Notes: generated by a model not told the origin, from the sequence alone. 64,000 nucleotides of DNA from Lunularia cruciata (GCA_948567375.1 OX419759.1:21978744-22042743); one strand, 5' to 3'. Shown: positions 44,400 through 57,121, counted from the stretch's first letter. Program-made: numbers and translations.

Positions 44400-44819
44400 G
44401 GAAGTAGGTCGAGTAGTGGAAGTGATGGTGAAACAAAAGTTCAGCAACAAGGTGAAGATGATGTTGACACAAAAGAATAGGAGTTCCATGTAGTGATTGA
44501 CCGCATAGGAGAAGGAGAAATTATGTGTCAAGAATTACCAAGAACTAAGATAGAAGAGACTCTAGAAGCTGAGCCAAGTTGGAGTTTTGGAAGGGTACAA
44601 GATCACGGAGAAGTGTTCCTATTGTTGGTGCAGAAACAAGCAATGTAAGCCCAATAGAGGAAGAGGGAGGAAGCTCGGATGAGATGCCTCTAAGAATGAG
44701 AAGATTGAGACTTTAGAGTCAAGCTCCAATAGACAAAGTAAGGAGTGTAGCACCTAAAGAAATTGAGGTGGCAAGAGTCTTTGATGGGGTAGAGCACTTG
44801 TCATAGATAATCTGTCCCT

Positions 44820-45415
44820 TGTTATTGTAGTTGAAGAAGAAGAGGGAAGAGTTGAGAGGAGATCACTCATAACTGAAAGATGAATTGGCAGTAGTGAAGT
44901 ATATGAGTGAAGAAAGTTTGAAGTTGAGAAGAAAGTTAATTCATTGAGAGCAAGAATTAGCAGAACTTAGGACTGAGGTAGAGCTCAGGAGGAAGGAGAT
45001 TGAGAGGCTAATGGAAGAATCTATAAAGAGAGGCAAAGCCATGATGAAGCAAGAAGAAGATTGGAAAGAGCAGATGATGAAGACTGAGACCTTGAGAGCA
45101 AAAGTACATGACATGCAAGTGGAAGTCATCCATTTGAAGGCTATGGCAGCAATAATGGGACAAGAGTTGGAGAGCTTGAAGACAAGTGCGGCGGAGAAGG
45201 ATCAAGCTTGGCAAAGGGAGTTAACTATGCAAAATTGTGAGGAGGAGCAATCACATGGGTTAATTGAGGGAATGGAAGAGCAACTCAAGCAAAGTGTGAA
45301 GGAGAAGAATGCATTAAAAGCCAAGTTGGAAGATGAGGTGAAGATGTATTGGGAGGGGTTGTTAGTAGAGGGAGAGAAGATGCAGACACCAAGACAAGAG
45401 ACAGTCAAGGATGTA
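44820..45415 (+). pseudogene. B8 U3 protein: coiled coil, first part
   Basis: Open from 45011 to the B9 junction: Glu/Lys/Leu/Gln-rich helix with KTETLRAKVHDMQVEVIHLK and LESLKTSAAEKDQAWQREL, the latter block also seen in B4 (DSLNKSAAAKDQAWQREL). Good preservation suggests a younger lineage than B5. Confidence 0.7.
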
Positions 45416-48318
45416 TGTGACAAATTGGCAAATATCACTTTTGTGGTAATCAAGTAAGTAAAGTTTGTTCTTGTAGAGATACAATCCAGAATTGGTCAAA
45501 TACAAAGCAAAGTAACAATCTTAGTTCTTCTTGGTTGCTTCTTTAATCTATCAAGTAGAAACTACACCCAGAAGAGAGAAACAAGCACTCAATTTTGACA
45601 ACTTGTCACTAATTCACACACTCATAATCACAACATAGGAAATTCTGTCCAAACAAATCTTGATTGTGATGATTCAAATTCTCACAAAGATGGCACTTCA
45701 TTGCAAAACAACTTCATCTCAGAATTGTGTTCTACCCTTCCACTGAAGGTACAACTTCATTGATTGAAATTGCTTCACATCAACACTGTGCTGCACTCAC
45801 AATTGTAGAATACTACCAACACTACAATTCCTCTCAAGGCATTGCTCTGATTGCACTTCACTCAAGATCAAACACACAAAATGAAGATCAAGGCTGTGGA
45901 ATCCAATATCCAACAAACACATTGACTTGCACTTTGAAATTCTCCAAACACTCACAATTACAAACACAATACTAATACTCAAAATCAAGCTCAAGTGACA
46001 AGCACTAAAATCAGCACTTTGCTTTATCTATTTTCAAAAATTGGAATACTAAACAACATAACATTGTGAATGCTTTCTTGAAATATTAGAGCAATTGATA
46101 GTTACTAACAACTATACCGTTCTACAACAACTCTACAAACCTACATATCCAAAATGACAATGCATCTCTTTATATCTGCCTCTTCAAATCTCAAAAACTG
46201 TTACTACTCCGATCCGCTGTCTAGTTTGACTTTGGCTTCCAAACCCAATGTTCCTTTGAGAATTTCTCCGTCTTTGCGTCTACTCAATTCTTCTCCTGAC
46301 TCTCTTTTTTCTACAATTTCTTCACTACAAACTGCAATTGCACTAGTGGGTAACCTATCTAACTTGTTATCTCTCAACCCACATCCCTCTAAAGTATCAA
46401 GTATCAAATCCAAAGACACTTGCACTCCTTTGTCTCTTACTTTGGGTCTTTTAACTACTTGTATTTCACTACAAAGTTATCCAACTCTGTCCTAACAAGA
46501 TCCAATCTAAGACACATATTGTCTCCTACTTCTAACATTTTCCTATCTACTCATTCTCATAGATGAATAACTTCAATTTGTACAATCTGGCTTCTTCCAA
46601 TTTCCCTTCAACCTCTATGCTGAGCATCACCTTTATCTCATCTACTACTCCCGCTATGTCATCAACTTCCCTCACAGTCTTGAGCTTCTGTCTCTTTTAT
46701 TCTTCCAATTCATTGCAATACATCTTCAAATTTAGCCTCAAATTTAGCCTTCATTGCCTCCTTCTCCTATCAATTTACAACAATTTGTTCTTCTACCACC
46801 CTTAACAATCCTTGCAATTGATCTTCTTCACTACCACATTCTGCTAACTCTTGCTGCTAGGCTTGATCTTTCTCAATGGCCTTCTTCTTTAGACCCTCCA
46901 ACTCTTGCTCCATTACGGCTACACTTGTCTTTGAATGTATTACTTCTACTCGTGTGTCAGCAATATCTCCCTTCAGCACCTCGACCAACACCGTCTTCTC
47001 CTTAGCTTCCTTGCAACACTTCACCAGATCTTCTCTCATTACTTCAGAATGCTTACTCCAAAGAATCTCCTCTACCCAAAGTTCTTTGGCTTCCATCTCT
47101 ACACTTGTTAGGTTACTTTGCAACAACAAGGTTTCCGCACTCCACTTCTCTACTATTGCCAACTTGTCTCACACATCAAGGTTAGTGCTCACCATCTCTA
47201 CTTTCTTTTGCTACAAAAACACCAACTGTGGACACACAACCTTTGATAGATACTCCACTCCGTCGTACTTCTTGTTATCAGCCCGGACTTCATCTTCCTC
47301 TACAAGCAATCCTCCTACTTGCACCTTACCCCAAAGTCACGATCCTCATACCTTCAAGGTTTCTTCATCCAAGCTCTCTTCTTCTTCTGTGGTGACTTTA
47401 CTAGACCCCACCTCGGCTGCATGCATACTTTTGTTCCCTCTAGTAGTTCTTGGACATGCCAAGACTCCTTCTCCTTCCTTCTTCTCACATCCTTGTTTGA
47501 TAGTGGAGACCTCAAGACTTGGCTTTTCTATGTACACAATCCTTCATTGAGTTGACTAAACTTTTGCCTCGCCTTCACTACTACTACTTGATTCTTCACT
47601 TTGCAATGTGAACTCTTCTTCTCCTCCCAAAACTGAAACCCTTTGACCCAGTTTCTCCAAAACTGAAATTCTAGGCCAGGAACGTGATATAAAGCCTCAT
47701 TAAGACCTCAGTCCGCACCACTACATCTAATATACGCATTGCCAACCCTCTCACTGCACTCTACTTACTCACTTTTGGGGCCATCGTGTGTTTCCTAACT
47801 CTCTTCTTGTGGAAGGTAGTTCTTGAGATCCTAACCGACTCGTCTTCTTGCAGATTTGCAATTTGCACTACTTTGGGTTGACTCTCAATAGGAGTAGGGT
47901 AGCATTTGGACATTGCATTGCTTCCTCATAGAAATCTCAATTTTATAGACTTGGGTTGATTGGTCATTCTTTAGTTGTTTCTCCGCTCCAATTACCAATT
48001 CTATGAGATTGTTTCTTGTCACTATCAAGAACTTCTTGATCTCAAGGGCATCACTTTCTTGATTGGCAAGCCCCAAAGAAGTTTGTTACAGGTTCTTTGG
48101 GTCAGGCCGCACTACCCAATATGAAGTCCTCTTTGTTGTCTTTCTCTCTAGTCCATCTTGGGTCCTTCAGACTTGGCCCAAGATCAACTTTAGGTTTGGG
48201 CCAAACACATATTTCTTCTTATTTTCCTTCCTGTTTACCCTTCCTTTGGCTTTACTAACGTACTTCTTCTTCAAAATTTTATAAAAACCATTCAAAACCA
48301 AAAAATGTAGGTACCACA
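45416..48318 (-). mobile_element. B9: solo B LTR in B8 (2903 bp)
   Basis: Plus-strand ends TGTGACAAATTGG and GTAGGTACCACA. Perfect ATGTA duplications at 45411-45415 and 48319-48323. Reversed relative to its host. Shorter than 3.7 kb by deletions in the coding region; a remnant of the N-terminal FLAWN region is near 47650-47690 and coiled-coil fragments (46857-47162, minus) remain. Confidence 0.95.
46204..47162 (-). pseudogene. B9 U3 protein fragments
   Basis: Minus-strand block 47162-46857 is coiled coil (SAETLLLQSNLTSVEMEAKE, then GLKKKAIEKDQA); block 46425-46204 is the C-terminal acidic part with DTLEGCGLRDNKLDRLPTSA. Frames between are broken. Confidence 0.62.
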
Positions 48319-48323
48319 ATGTA

Positions 48324-48820
48324 GTTGTGAGAGTGAAAGTGACGCTTGGCCGGGTGTTGGAGGTCCAGTTGGAAGAACCAAGACTACATGAGTTAAAATT
48401 GCTAGTACAGGAGACGAGGAAGAAGGAAGTGAAGGAAGCACAAATGAATAAATTATTATTAGTTTGAGAGATAGGGTAGATAAGAAGATGTTAGAAGCAT
48501 AAGAGAATTTTTGCCTCAGATTTGATATACAAAGACAAGAGTTAGATGAAATTTGGAGTATGGGAAGGAAAGTCTGATGCAAAGTAGTAGAAGTAGGAGT
48601 GATGTGTCTTTGGATCAGTTATCAGAGACACTAGAGAAGAATGGATCAGAAGTAAGCAATGTAAATAGATTACCCATGGTCTTAATTGCAGAGTGTAGTA
48701 AAGAAGTGATAAAGTTAGTGAGCATGTAGTAGTTTTAGGTAGACCCAAAGAAGGGGAAATACTTGAAGAAGAATTGAGTTTTGAAGCCAAACTCAAGATA
48801 AACATCGGATTAGAGTAAGA
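48324..48820 (+). pseudogene. B8 U3 protein: C-terminal part
   Basis: Continues the coiled coil after B9: LHELKLLVQETRKK near 48390-48425, a shifted helix near 48460-48560, and SLDQLSETLEKNGSE near 48610-48650, ending IGLE with a TAA near 48818. Confidence 0.62.
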
Positions 48821-49745
48821 ATAGTTTTGAGATTTGAAGAGGTAGATATGAAAAGATGCATTTTCATTTTGGATTTGCAAGTTGGTAAAGTTGTTAGGAA
48901 ATGGTATACTAGTTAGATAACTATTGAAGTGTTCTGCCTATTTAAAGGAGGTATTCACAGTCTTGTGTTATTTAGTATTCATAACTTCTAAAGATAGGTA
49001 AAGCAAAGTGCTCATTCTTAATGCTTGTTGCTTGAGCTTAATTTCAAGTATCATGTTTATGTTTGTGTTTGCGAATGTTTAGAGAAATTCAAAGTGTATG
49101 TCAATGAGCTTGTTGGATGTTGGATTCTATAGTGCTTATCTTTATTTTGTGTGTTTGATCCTAAGTGAAGTGCAATCAAAGCAATGCCTTGACAGATCTG
49201 AGAGAAATTGTAGTGTTGGTACTATTCTACATTTGTGAGTGCAACATGAGTTTGATGTGCATTGATTTTTGATCAAGGAAGTTGTGCCTTTAGTGGAGGG
49301 ATGGAATGCAATTCTAAGACAAACTTGTTTTACAAGGAAGTAGCTATGTTTGGGAGAATTTGAATCATCAAAATCAAAGTTGGTTTGGAAAGATTGGATA
49401 ATATTGTGATAATGGAGTGTTAATTTGTGATGAGATTGCAAGTCAGTGCTTGTTACTCTCTTTTGGGTGTGGTTTCTACTTGAGAAACTAAAGAAGAGCT
49501 CAAGAAGAACTATATTATTATGGTTCACTTTGTATTTGACCATTTGTGACTTGTATTTCTATAAAAACAAACTCTATTTACATGATTACTGCAAAATTGA
49601 TACTTGACAGGTTGTCATAGTAACATTGGTGGATCTATTGGAGATTCTGCTATGATGAGTGGAGGTACCACTACAATAGGTTGTGTAGTAGCCTCATGGT
49701 GGAGTTCTTCCAATGTTTGAGGTAGAACTACCAGGGAGTGCAGAT

Positions 49746-51131
49746 TATGAGCCGGCTTGTCTCTCACTCAAGATGAACTTCTAATGACTATTATGGTAAT
49801 GCACCATGGACTAATAAGGCAAAGAACCTCAACTCCATTATATTCCTCCAAGGCTAACACTCCAAGACTCAAGACATTGCTCACTAGAGAACTCAATAAA
49901 AGAGATAGTTTCAAATGAAAGGATGATGAGTACCTCCTCATGCCTAGTTTATATACTTGTAAAATAGTTACGCACCAAAATTACTAATTATTAGAGTAGC
50001 TCAAGTTACTAGGCTAAAAGTCAAATAAAGTCAAAAAGCTACTAGAATATCTATACTTATGGGAATATTCTCTTAAGCATGTGGTCATATCTTGACCCAA
50101 CCTCTAAGTCAAGGATTCCTTGACATAGGCTATCCTTGGACTATAGAAGAATCCAAAACAAAAAGGCTTGTGGGTCCTGTGAGCCGGCCTGTCTCTCACT
50201 CAGGATGAACCTTTGATGGCTATTATGGTAGCGCACCATGGACTAAGAAGGCAAGGAACCCAAACTCCATCATACTCCTCCAAGGCTAACACTCCAAGAC
50301 TCAAGACATTGCTCACTAGAGAACTCAATGAGAGAGAGATAGTTGCAAATGAAAGGATGATGAGTACTTCCTCACCCCTTGTTTTATATACTTGTGAAAT
50401 AGTTACGTACCAAAGTTACTAATTACTGTAGTAACTCAAGTTACTAGACTAAAAGTCAAGTAAAGTCAAAAAGTAGAAAGGAATATCCATTTACATGGGC
50501 ATATTCCCCTTAGCATGTGGTCTTATCTTGACTCAACCACTAAGTCAAGGATTACTTCACATGGGCTATCCTTGGACTAAAGAAGAATCCAAAACAAAAA
50601 GGCTTGGGGGCCCAAGAGTTCTCAACTTTTTCCTCAAAGCCAAACACCTAGGAATAATACCAAGTCAACACACTAAAATCCAAAATAGTGGTGCTCATCT
50701 TTTCTACTTCCTCTAAAGTAAGGTCCCCTCTATCTTAGCTATGATTAACTTTAGCTAACCATGACTAATATAGAACCATCCTTTATCTCTATATAAATAA
50801 TATCTCTTAAGTACTTGTAATACCAAGCTAAATATCACAATACCACACACATGCACAAATGGGTGTTATAGTCCAAGAGTTCTCAACTCTTTCCTCAAAG
50901 CCAAACACTTACAAATCATACCAAGTCAATACACTAGAATCTAACATAGTAGTCCTCATCTTCTCTACTTCCTCTAAAGTAAGATCCTCTCTATCTTAGC
51001 TATGACTAGCTTTAGCTAATCATAACTAATGTAGAACCATCTTTTATCTCTATATAAATAATATCTCTCAAGTACTTATAATACCAAACTAAATATCATA
51101 ATAGCACATACATGCCCAAATAGGTGTTACA
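49746..51131 (-). repeat. Outer A-type solo LTR in G-1
   Basis: Reversed A LTR: starts TATGAGCCGG and ends GGTGTTACA, about 690 bp once the inner LTR is removed. Flanks AGAT (49742-49745) and AGAC (51132-51135) fit a 4-bp target duplication with one change. Confidence 0.88.
50178..50870 (-). repeat. Inner A-type solo LTR inside the outer A LTR (693 bp)
   Basis: Starts TGTGAGCCGG and ends GGGTGTTATA. Perfect GTCC on both sides (50174-50177 and 50871-50874), and the outer LTR continues across. Same family inserted into itself, in the same orientation. Confidence 0.93.
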
Positions 51132-51893
51132 AGACTTACAAGCTGAGGAGTTTACAAGAGATCTTGAGGAAGGCTAGAAAGAGCCTATGCAAGGCATACA
51201 CTTGCATGAGATGCCTGATCATTTTTACTTAGGAAGTTATTGAGGCCCAAGTAGTCCAAATTTGGTATGGGATTTTGGATAAAGATTTATGGAGTACATG
51301 ATGCTATGTTGTTACAGGCTACTTCACATCCCTTGGTAGTGGTCTTTGGTTTGGCTAAGCACATTGAGCTTAACATGGTAGAGGAGAGAGTGGTGACATT
51401 TGGATTTGGTAGGATGACCTCATCCACAATTGTTACTTCTTTTAGAGTGCAAGAGAGTACTCCATGCCATGCTTGCTTCCAAGAGCAGAGTGGACAGCCC
51501 AAATCCTATGGAGTGAGTGGAGGGCCTAGTGTAGCTAAACCCTTACCTTCATTTTTAGGCCAATAGTAGCCAACTAGTGGTAGTGTTGCTTGTTGGACTT
51601 GTGGTCAACCTCACCATAAGAGAGATTTCACTCAAAGCAGGAGACATGATACTCCTAGTGCATCATAGTAGGCATAAAGATAATGTGACCATTGCCACAA
51701 ATTTGGTCACACTAGTGGTTGATGCTTTGACCTACACCCGGAGTTCCAAAGCGGCAGGGCTGTTATGGCAAGTGGTAGAGGATCTCTAGGTCATGGAGGA
51801 CAAGGTGGTAGAGGATCCACACCTATTAGTAATGCAATACATACCCTTACTTCTAATACAACCATGGTTACTTGGATTGAGCAATTGGACTAG
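51132..51893 (+). pseudogene. G-1 gag, central part
   Basis: Reads VVFGLAKHIELNMVEERVV, SSTIVTSFRVQ and SGQPKSYGVSGGPS, each with a counterpart in G-2. The first zinc knuckle is damaged (ACWTCGQPHHKRDF: last Cys is Phe) and the second is readable as CDHCHKFGHTSG with a stop before its last Cys. Confidence 0.78.
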
Positions 51894-53710
51894 TGTGGTA
51901 CCCACAATTTTTGGTTTTGGATAGTTTTTATCAACTTTTGAGGAAGAAGTATGTTAGTAAAGCCAAAGGAGGGCTAAACGAGAAAGAAATAAGGAGTGTG
52001 TGTTTGTGCCAAACCCTAATTCAACTTTGGGTCAAGACTAAATGGCCCCAAAAGTGAGTAAGCAAAGTACGGTGAGGAGACTTGCAATTTGTAGATTAGA
52101 TGTAGTGGTGCAGATTGAGGTCTTAGTGAGGCTTGGTATCATGTTCTTGGCCTGGAATTGGAACTTCAATTTTCCAAGTTTCATGGTAGAAATTGTAGTG
52201 AGCAATTGCAAGGATGGGCCAAAGCACAAGGAGAAGAGAGAAAATCCGGCTTGATGGATTGGAGAATAGTCTTGGAGAGAGAAGCAAGAGAGGTAGGAGG
52301 TACCACCTTCTATCAAAAGTGTGATGCATCAAAAGAGATTGCCAAGGTGAGAAACTTGTTCAATTGACCTCGCCGGGGTGGTAAATGAGATCGAGGTGAT
52401 GCTGAGCATGGAGGTTGAGGGTAAACTGGAATAAGCTAGATTGCACGAGTTGAAGTTGTTGGTACAGGAGACATGCAAGACAAAGGCAAAGGAAACGGAG
52501 TTGAATAATTTATTAATTATTCTATGAGAACAAGTAGATAGAAAAATGTTAGAAGTAGGAGACAATTTGTTTCTCAGATTGGATCTTGTTAGGACCAAGT
52601 TAGAAAAACTTTGTAGTGAAGTACAAGAAGTTAGGAGACCCAAAGTAGAAGAGGTAGGAAAGCAGATGTCTTTGGATCAGTTATCTGAGATAATAGAGAA
52701 GAGTGAGGTAGAAGATAAAGAATTAGATAGATTACCCACTAGTGCAATTGTAGTTTGTAGTGAAGACATTGTAGAAATAGAAGAGTTAGGAGTAGAATTC
52801 AGTAGACCCAAATAGAAGAGACATTGTAGAAATAGAAGAGTTGGGAGTAGATGGGGAAATTCTTGAAGGAACATTGGGATTGGAAGCCAAAGTCAAAGTT
52901 GACATCGGATTGGATTAGTAATAGTTTTGAGATTTGAAGAGGCAGATATGAAGAGGTGCCTTGTCATTTTGGATCTGCAAGTAGGAAAAATTGTAGAACG
53001 GTATAGTTGTTAGCAAGTGTCTATTGCTTCACTATTTAAAGGAGGCATTTGCAGTATGTTGTTGTTTAGTGCTCATAATTTCTGAGAATAGATAGAGCAA
53101 AGTCTTGATTTCAACACTCGTTGCTTGAGCTTAATTCCAAGTATCACCTTTGTGTTTGTATTTGTGAGTATTTGGAGAATTCTGAAGTGCAAGTTAGTAT
53201 GTTTGTTGGATGTTGGATTCCAAAACCTTGATCTTTATTGTTTGTGTTTAATCCTGATTGAAGTGCAATCTGAGCAATGCATGGATAGATCTTAGAGGAA
53301 TTGTAGTGTTGGTAGTATTTTGCAATTGTGAGTGCAATGCAATGTTGATGTGAAGCAATTTTGATTGAGGAAGTTGTACCTTTAGTAGAATGGTGGAACA
53401 CAATTCTGAGGCAAAGTCATTTTGCAATGAAGTATTGTTTTCAAGAGAGACTGAATCATCACAATCAATATTGTTTGGAAAGATTTGATGTAGTTGTGAT
53501 TATGGGTGACAAATTGTTGTGATGAGATTGTGAGTCAGTGCTTGTTACTCTATTCTGAATGTAGTTTCTACTTGAGAGATTAAAGAAGAATCCAAGAAGA
53601 GCTAATTTGGTTACTTTGCTTTGTGTTTGACCAATTCTGATCAGTATCTCCAAGGGAACAGACTTTACTTACCTGATTACTGCAAAAGTGATATTTGCCA
53701 GGTTGTCACA
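51894..53710 (+). mobile_element. B10: internally deleted solo B LTR in G-1 (1817 bp)
   Basis: Starts TGTGGTACCCACAATTTTTG and ends CCAGGTTGTCACA. Flanks ACTAG (51889-51893) and AGTAG (53711-53715) are a 5-bp duplication with one change. The middle of the U3 frame is deleted, so the N-terminal domain is joined almost directly to the C-terminal block. Confidence 0.9.
52042..52815 (+). pseudogene. B10 U3 protein: N-terminal domain joined to C-terminal block
   Basis: Opens MAPKVSKQSTVRRLA, then LGIMFLAWNWNFNFPSF and KHKEKRENPA up to a TGA near 52254. After a deletion junction near 52365 it reads RLHELKLLVQETCKTK, LNNLLIIL, DRKMLEVGDN and LSEIIEKSEVEDKELDRL. Same subfamily as B3 by its first block. 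Confidence 0.68.
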
Positions 53711-54449
53711 AGTAGAGATTGGCTAGGATGGCCATTGCTAAGAAGAGATCAAATTTGAGTGTTGAGGCTTCCACCTCTTATGTTGGTGATAGAGACATCT
53801 TGGACTCCATGAGTGGAGTAGCACAAGTAGATGCATTTGCTACAATGATTAGGATTGTAGTATGTGTTCCATAGCCTAGAGAAGCATCAATGAAGTTGGA
53901 CCCACAAATAGGAGAGGCTAGTAGACAAGTCAGACTTCCTTAGTCTTTTGCACTCTTTGAGGCACTATAGATGACATAAATGACTCATAGACTACCTAGT
54001 GCAGGTGTGGTAGGTGGTGATGGGGTGTATCATAGACTCCTTGCTAGTCAACTACCTACTACTACACCAATTGAGTCTAGCTTGATATTGAGAGTGGCTC
54101 AATTGATTATGTGCTTCCCTTTATTCTCAACTAGTGATATGTTTGATATATTTACAATGGGAGTTGATCTATCTCCAATGTTTTGGTTGGCTGCCACACG
54201 TTGTGAGAGATATGGTTCATGGTTCTAGAGCAAAGGTGGTTCCTAGTGGGGCTAACTTGGTTGAGGAGCATGGGATCCACTTAGCGACTAGTGGTTTATG
54301 GCAAGCAACAACAACTAGATTGGAAGAGTTATCGGCTAGACTTGCCTTTGAGCAAGCGTGGTTCACACTTGGAGTTCTCCTATTGGATAATTAGAAGTGG
54401 ACTTTTCATTTGGCATGACTTTCAAGGAAGGTCTATACACCATAGAGGG
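53711..54449 (+). pseudogene. G-1 gag C-terminal part and protease start
   Basis: After B10: PSAGVVGGDGV near 54000, AQLIMCFPLFSTSDMF near 54095-54145, TMGVDLSPMFWLA, then a region matching the start of the G-2 protease (YTPxRVLLDSG), where B11 inserts. Shifts occur near 53975 and 54215. Confidence 0.75.
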
Positions 54450-56114
54450 TGTGGTACCCACATTTTTCATTTTTGATAAGTTTTAAAGAAGAAGTGTATT
54501 GTTGAAATTGAATTGCAGCCAAATGAAGAAGAAAAAAGGAGAATTGTGTGTTTGGAGTAGACTCAAAGAAGTCAAGTTTGGGTTTGGTAAGGAAGTTCTC
54601 AAATTGGACCTATAGAATAGTAGACCCAAAGTAGGGCAACTTTGTATCGGGAGGCTCAACCCAATCCAAAGAAGTTGTAACAATTTTTCTTTGGGTCATG
54701 TTAGTCAAGAAGGTACAAGTAAAGAAATGGCTAGGTCATGAGAAAGATAATTTGAGGGTGACAAGAAACAAACACACAAAAGTTGTGAGGGTCAATTTCA
54801 AATCATTTGAAGAATGATTGCATCTAGGAGCAACATACTATTAAGACTTTGCCAAGGGAAATTAGAAATGTCAAGAAGATATCTTGTTCTTATTAGTTTC
54901 TATCCCAAAGGAATGCAAGTCATGAATCCAAATGAAAGTATAATTTTTTGAAGTCCAAAGGGAGTTAAAATTATGCATCCAAGAGAAGAGATATTGTTCC
55001 AACAACCTAAAGTCCATAAGCACATGATGGAAAGGAAGGGTGATAGGAGGAGCTCCTCACTTGCACTGAGGAGTCTTGCAATTTGGAGGTTAAATATAGT
55101 GCCATGGATCAAAGTCATGTAGACTTTGGATTACATTTCTGACTTGGGATTGGAGCTTGAGTTTTCCAAGATTCATGGCAGAAATAGTTGCCAGCAATTG
55201 TAAAGATGGCCCCAAAGTAGTGGGGAAGAGAGGAAATTTGGCTCAATGGATAGAGTATGATTGGAATTTGTCCTGGGAAAAAAGCAAGGGATGCGGCATG
55301 TGAGCTGGCCTATCTCTCACTCAAGATGGACATCTGATGGCTATTATGGTAGCGGACCATGGACTAAGAAGGCACAAAACCCCAACTCCATCATACTACT
55401 CCAATGCTAGCACTCCAAGACTCAAGTCATTGCTCACTAGAGAACTCAATGAGAGAGATAGTTGCAAATGAAAGGATGATGAGTACCTCCTCATCCCTTG
55501 TTTATATACTTGTGATATAGTTATGCACTTAAGTTACTATTTACCAAAGTAACTCAAGTTACTAGGCTCATAGTCAAGTAAAGTCAAAAAGTATAAAGGA
55601 ATATCCATCCACATGGGCATATTCTACTAAGCATGTGATCTTATCTTGACCCAACAACTAAGTCAAGGATTCCTTCACATGGGCTATCCTATAGAAGAAT
55701 CCAAAACCAAAAGGCTTGCAAGCTCAAGAGTTCTCAACTCTTTTCTCAAAGCCAAGCACCTAAGAATAATACCAAGTCAACACACTAGAATCCAAAATAA
55801 TGGTGCTCATCTTTTCCACTTCCTCTAAAGTAAGGTCTCCTCTATCTTAGCTATGACTAACTTTAGCTAATCATGACTAATGTAGAACCATCCTTTGTCT
55901 ATATAAATAATATCTCTCAAGTACTTGTTATATTAAGCTAAATATCACAATACCACACACATGCATAAATGGGTGTTATAGGCCACAGTCACCTTCTATT
56001 GGAAGTGTGATTCTTTGGAAGAAACCACCAAAGTGAGAAATTCTTTTAGCACTCTAGATGCCAATAATGGTTACAAGGTGGATGCCTATTGGGACCTAAT
56101 AAAGTGAAGTATTG
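54450..56114 (+). mobile_element. B11: 5' part of a B LTR in G-1, interrupted by an A LTR
   Basis: Starts TGTGGTACCCACATTTTTC after the G-1 protease region. The degenerate N-terminal domain (about 55060-55298, resuming 55981-56114 with a TFYWKCD block) continues across the A LTR. At 56115 a reversed B LTR (B12) begins; the remainder of B11 must lie beyond the right edge. Confidence 0.82.
55299..55980 (-). repeat. A-type solo LTR in B11 (682 bp)
   Basis: Starts TGTGAGCTGG and ends GGGTGTTATA. Flanks GGCA (55295-55298) and GGCC (55981-55984) are consistent with a 4-bp duplication with one change. B11 coding sequence is continuous on both sides. Confidence 0.9.
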
Positions 56115-56699
56115 TGTGACAACCCGGCATAATATCACTTGTGTGGTAATCGGGTAAGTAAAGTTTTTTCCCATAGAGATACAACTTAGAATTGGTCAAA
56201 TACAAAGGAAACAGTAACAATCTTTAGTTCTTCTTGGTTGCATCTTTAATCTCTCAGGTAGAGACCACACTTAGAAGAGAGCAACAAGCACTAACTTGCA
56301 GTCCCATCACAAATTAACACTCCTAATCACAAATCCATCAAATCTTTCTAAACAATCTTGATTGTGATGATTCAATCAAGATTGCACTTCTATCTTTTTT
56401 ATCTTCATCAGTATTTTTTAACCCATTCTTCTCTAATGTCTCAAGTAGTGGGTCCGAAGACACCTAAACTCCTACCTCTCTTACTTTGGGTCTTCTAACT
56501 ACTTGCACTTCACTACAAAGTTTATCCAACTCTGTCCTAACAAGATCCAATCCGAGACACACATTGTTTCCTACTTCTAACATTTTCCTATCTTCCCATT
56601 CTTGCAAAAATATAACAAATTATTCAGCTATTTGTCCTTTGCCTTTCTCTTCCTTGTCTCCTGCACCAACAGCTTCAACTCGTGCAGCCTGACTTCTTC
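56115..56699 (-). mobile_element. B12: 3' end of a reversed B LTR, cut by G-2
   Basis: Starts TGTGACAACCCGGCAT; left flank TATTG is the presumed target duplication. It covers U5/R and the start of the C-terminal coding block (VQETRK-type sequence near 56650-56690), with a deletion near 56380, then G-2 begins at 56700. Its other end lies beyond the window. Confidence 0.8.
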
Positions 56700-56991
56700 T
56701 GTCGTGCGTATATACATCGCTACACAACATACATCGCTGTCAACATCATACACTATAAAAGCACAACTCACACATAAGTCATACATAGACTCTAAAGTGC
56801 CACAATAATCAGATTGCTTAACACTTTCAACTCAACTCAACTCAGATCAGTACTTGATCTGTCACTCTATAAACTGCCAACAACTGGGCACTGATTACAA
56901 TCAAGCCACACCCACTCAAGCATAGAGAATCCAGGTGACGCTCGCCGGCCTCTGTCCACCATAGCCAGGAACTCGAAGGCTCAACATCAGA

Positions 56992-57017
56992 GAAGTGAGC
57001 TCTCTGGAGCTCACTTC
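56992..57017. other. Perfect 11-bp hairpin in the G LTR
   Basis: GAAGTGAGCTC, loop TCTG, GAGCTCACTTC. All 11 pairs are Watson-Crick. Confidence 0.75.
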
Positions 57018-57104
57018 GAAACTATACCCCCTGGACTCGAGCTAGCCCTGAAACCCTAACGGTCCCACTGACGGCACACTCGACGGTGCAAACGGTGCAA
57101 AGTG

Positions 57105-57121
57105 ACGGTGGGCCCCACCGT
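57105..57121. other. 17-bp palindrome in the G LTR
   Basis: ACGGTGGGCCCCACCGT, eight pairs around one central base, just after repeated ACGGTG units (57081-57110). Confidence 0.7.

Larger units (their letters stand above)
44400..49619 (+). mobile_element. B8: 5'-truncated B LTR in G-1, host of B9
   Basis: Starts mid-frame in the acidic spacer, directly after an A LTR end, so its LTR start is missing. It runs through the coiled coil, B9, the C-terminal part and R/U5, ending GACAGGTTGTCATA. The bases GTAAC at 49620 would be the right target duplication; the left one is lost. Confidence 0.85.
49620..54449 (+). mobile_element. G-1: gag region of an older G element
   Basis: Three pieces, 49620-49745, 51132-51893 and 53711-54449, are collinear with the minus-strand G-2 at 64000-62670. 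They are separated by nested A LTRs and B10, and the copy is cut by B11 at 54450 inside the protease. Many stops: clearly older than G-2. Its methyltransferase region, if any, lies outside the window. Confidence 0.85.
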
